Below, piece after piece: positions 8,024 to 8,503 of a DNA stretch of 8,503 nt (position 1 is its first letter; each line of letters starts with the position of its first letter). The notes under the pieces are model-generated. The model was not told the DNA's origin and ran no database searches. It was given only the letters and a program-made list of their open reading frames with translations. The translations under genes were made by a program, and so were the position numbers. Source of the DNA: Verrucomicrobiota bacterium. GTDB lineage: Bacteria > Verrucomicrobiota > Verrucomicrobiia > Limisphaerales > SXQI01. Where the stretch lies: positions 1 to 8,503 of the forward strand of contig WBXJ01000127.1 of assembly GCA_008933045.1 (NCBI GenBank), read 5' to 3'.

Positions 8024-8503
8024 ATGAAATTATTATCCAAACCGGCTCGCCGTGTTGGTTTCTTGGGTTTTACGCTGATTGAACTGTTGGTTGTTATCGC
8101 AATTATCGCGATTCTTGCTGGAATGTTATTGCCTGCCTTGGCTCGGGCAAAATTGAAGGCAAAAACAATCAAATGCACCAGCAACGAGAAGCAGATTGTG
8201 TTGGGATATATGCTCTATGCGTCGGACCAATCTGATTATCTACCGACGGCAGGCACGGAAGTTCCCCCCGGGTCTGGATGGGTGGCGCCGAGTCGGTGGT
8301 TTCTCGAAATTTCCCCTTATCTGTCGAACGCGAGCACAAATTACACCGATTTGGTTGCTAAGAATAAGGTGGTGGCTTGCCCCTCGGCCAAGTTGGGGAC
8401 GAATGTGATTCCCGCTAATGTGCCTGGCTATCAGGGGTATGGCGGCTATGGGCACAATTATGCTTATCTGGGTTACACCCAATTCACTCATGTCAAATCG
8501 ACC
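8024..8503 (+). CDS. Pseudopilin-like protein with prepilin N-terminal methylation signal, 3' end outside window
   Basis: The first 160 codons are present and the frame is open to the window end. The N-terminus MKLLSKPARRVGFLG ends in the Gly-15 of a type IV prepilin leader, followed by FTLIELLVVIAIIAILAG. Cleavage and N-methylation are expected at G15/F16, with the conserved Glu at mature position 5 (E20). The hydrophobic helix continues to about residue 38 and is followed by the basic segment ARAKLKAK. The rest (NEKQIVLGYMLYASDQSDYLP, then a CPS motif and a Gly/Tyr-rich stretch) matches the pattern of the many pseudopilin-like proteins of Verrucomicrobia and Planctomycetes, usually about 220-300 residues long, whose C-terminal 'H-x9-DG' region would lie beyond this window. 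It is likely inserted in the inner membrane and processed by a prepilin peptidase. These proteins occur in many copies per genome and their roles are mostly unknown; they may be type II secretion or surface-fibre components. It is separated from the gene before it by a terminator. Confidence 0.93.
   Translation, partial: MKLLSKPARRVGFLGFTLIELLVVIAIIAILAGMLLPALARAKLKAKTIKCTSNEKQIVLGYMLYASDQSDYLPTAGTEVPPGSGWVAPSRWFLEISPYLSNASTNYTDLVAKNKVVACPSAKLGTNVIPANVPGYQGYGGYGHNYAYLGYTQFTHVKST

Noticed and set aside
8007..8027. Six-codon frame (MEREQS) overlapping the pseudopilin start
   Set aside because: It has no ribosome binding site of its own and its ATG falls inside the GGAG that serves the 8024 start; a chance frame is the simpler reading.

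Overview
The window looks like accessory chromosome from a PVC-superphylum bacterium, most likely a verrucomicrobium of the Pedosphaera/Limisphaerales type. Three things point there: a giant cytochrome-c/WD40/DUF1549/DUF1553 protein paired with a Tat-exported DUF1501 protein; a secreted Calx-beta plus Ig-repeat protein; and a pseudopilin with the phylum's very common 'GFTLIELLVVIAIIAILAG...LLPALARAK' type of N-terminus. The assignment is inferred from protein families, not from a marker gene. All four genes lie on the + strand, and I saw no RNA gene, IS element, CRISPR array or phage gene.

Layout. (1) Bases 1-4953 hold the 3' part (more than 1,640 codons) of a multidomain exported protein ('PSD1 and planctomycete cytochrome C' type). 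Its start lies upstream of the window. In order it contains the tail of a cytochrome-c-like domain, a seven-bladed WD40 propeller, an Ig-like (BIG2-like) domain, a second cytochrome-like domain with a CX4CH site, another Ig-like domain, DUF1549 with a CXXCH site, DUF1553, and a coiled coil plus beta-sandwich module inserted before the DUF1553 C-terminal signature. (2) A 37-base gap with a perfect 7-bp hairpin leads to the DUF1501 gene (4991-6463), probably in the same operon. (3) A 163-base gap carries a good -24/-12 (sigma-54) promoter match about 35 bases before the next gene. (4) 6627-7892 encodes a small secreted protein: signal peptide, Calx-beta domain and three tandem Ig-like modules. 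A strong intrinsic terminator (7937-7972) closes this unit. (5) From 8024 to the window end runs the 5' part of a type II/IV pseudopilin-like gene with its own ribosome binding site.

How the genes may work together. The PSD1-type protein and the DUF1501 protein are a recurrent gene pair in Planctomycetes and Verrucomicrobia. The pair is probably a cell-envelope system with haem-binding and adhesive or carbohydrate-binding modules plus an alkaline-phosphatase-like fold partner; its biochemical role is not established. The Ig protein and the pseudopilin are also surface or secreted proteins, but the promoter and terminator signals suggest each is a separate transcription unit. The best candidates for something undescribed are the PSD1/DUF1501 pair itself and the apparent sigma-54 control of the Ig-repeat protein.
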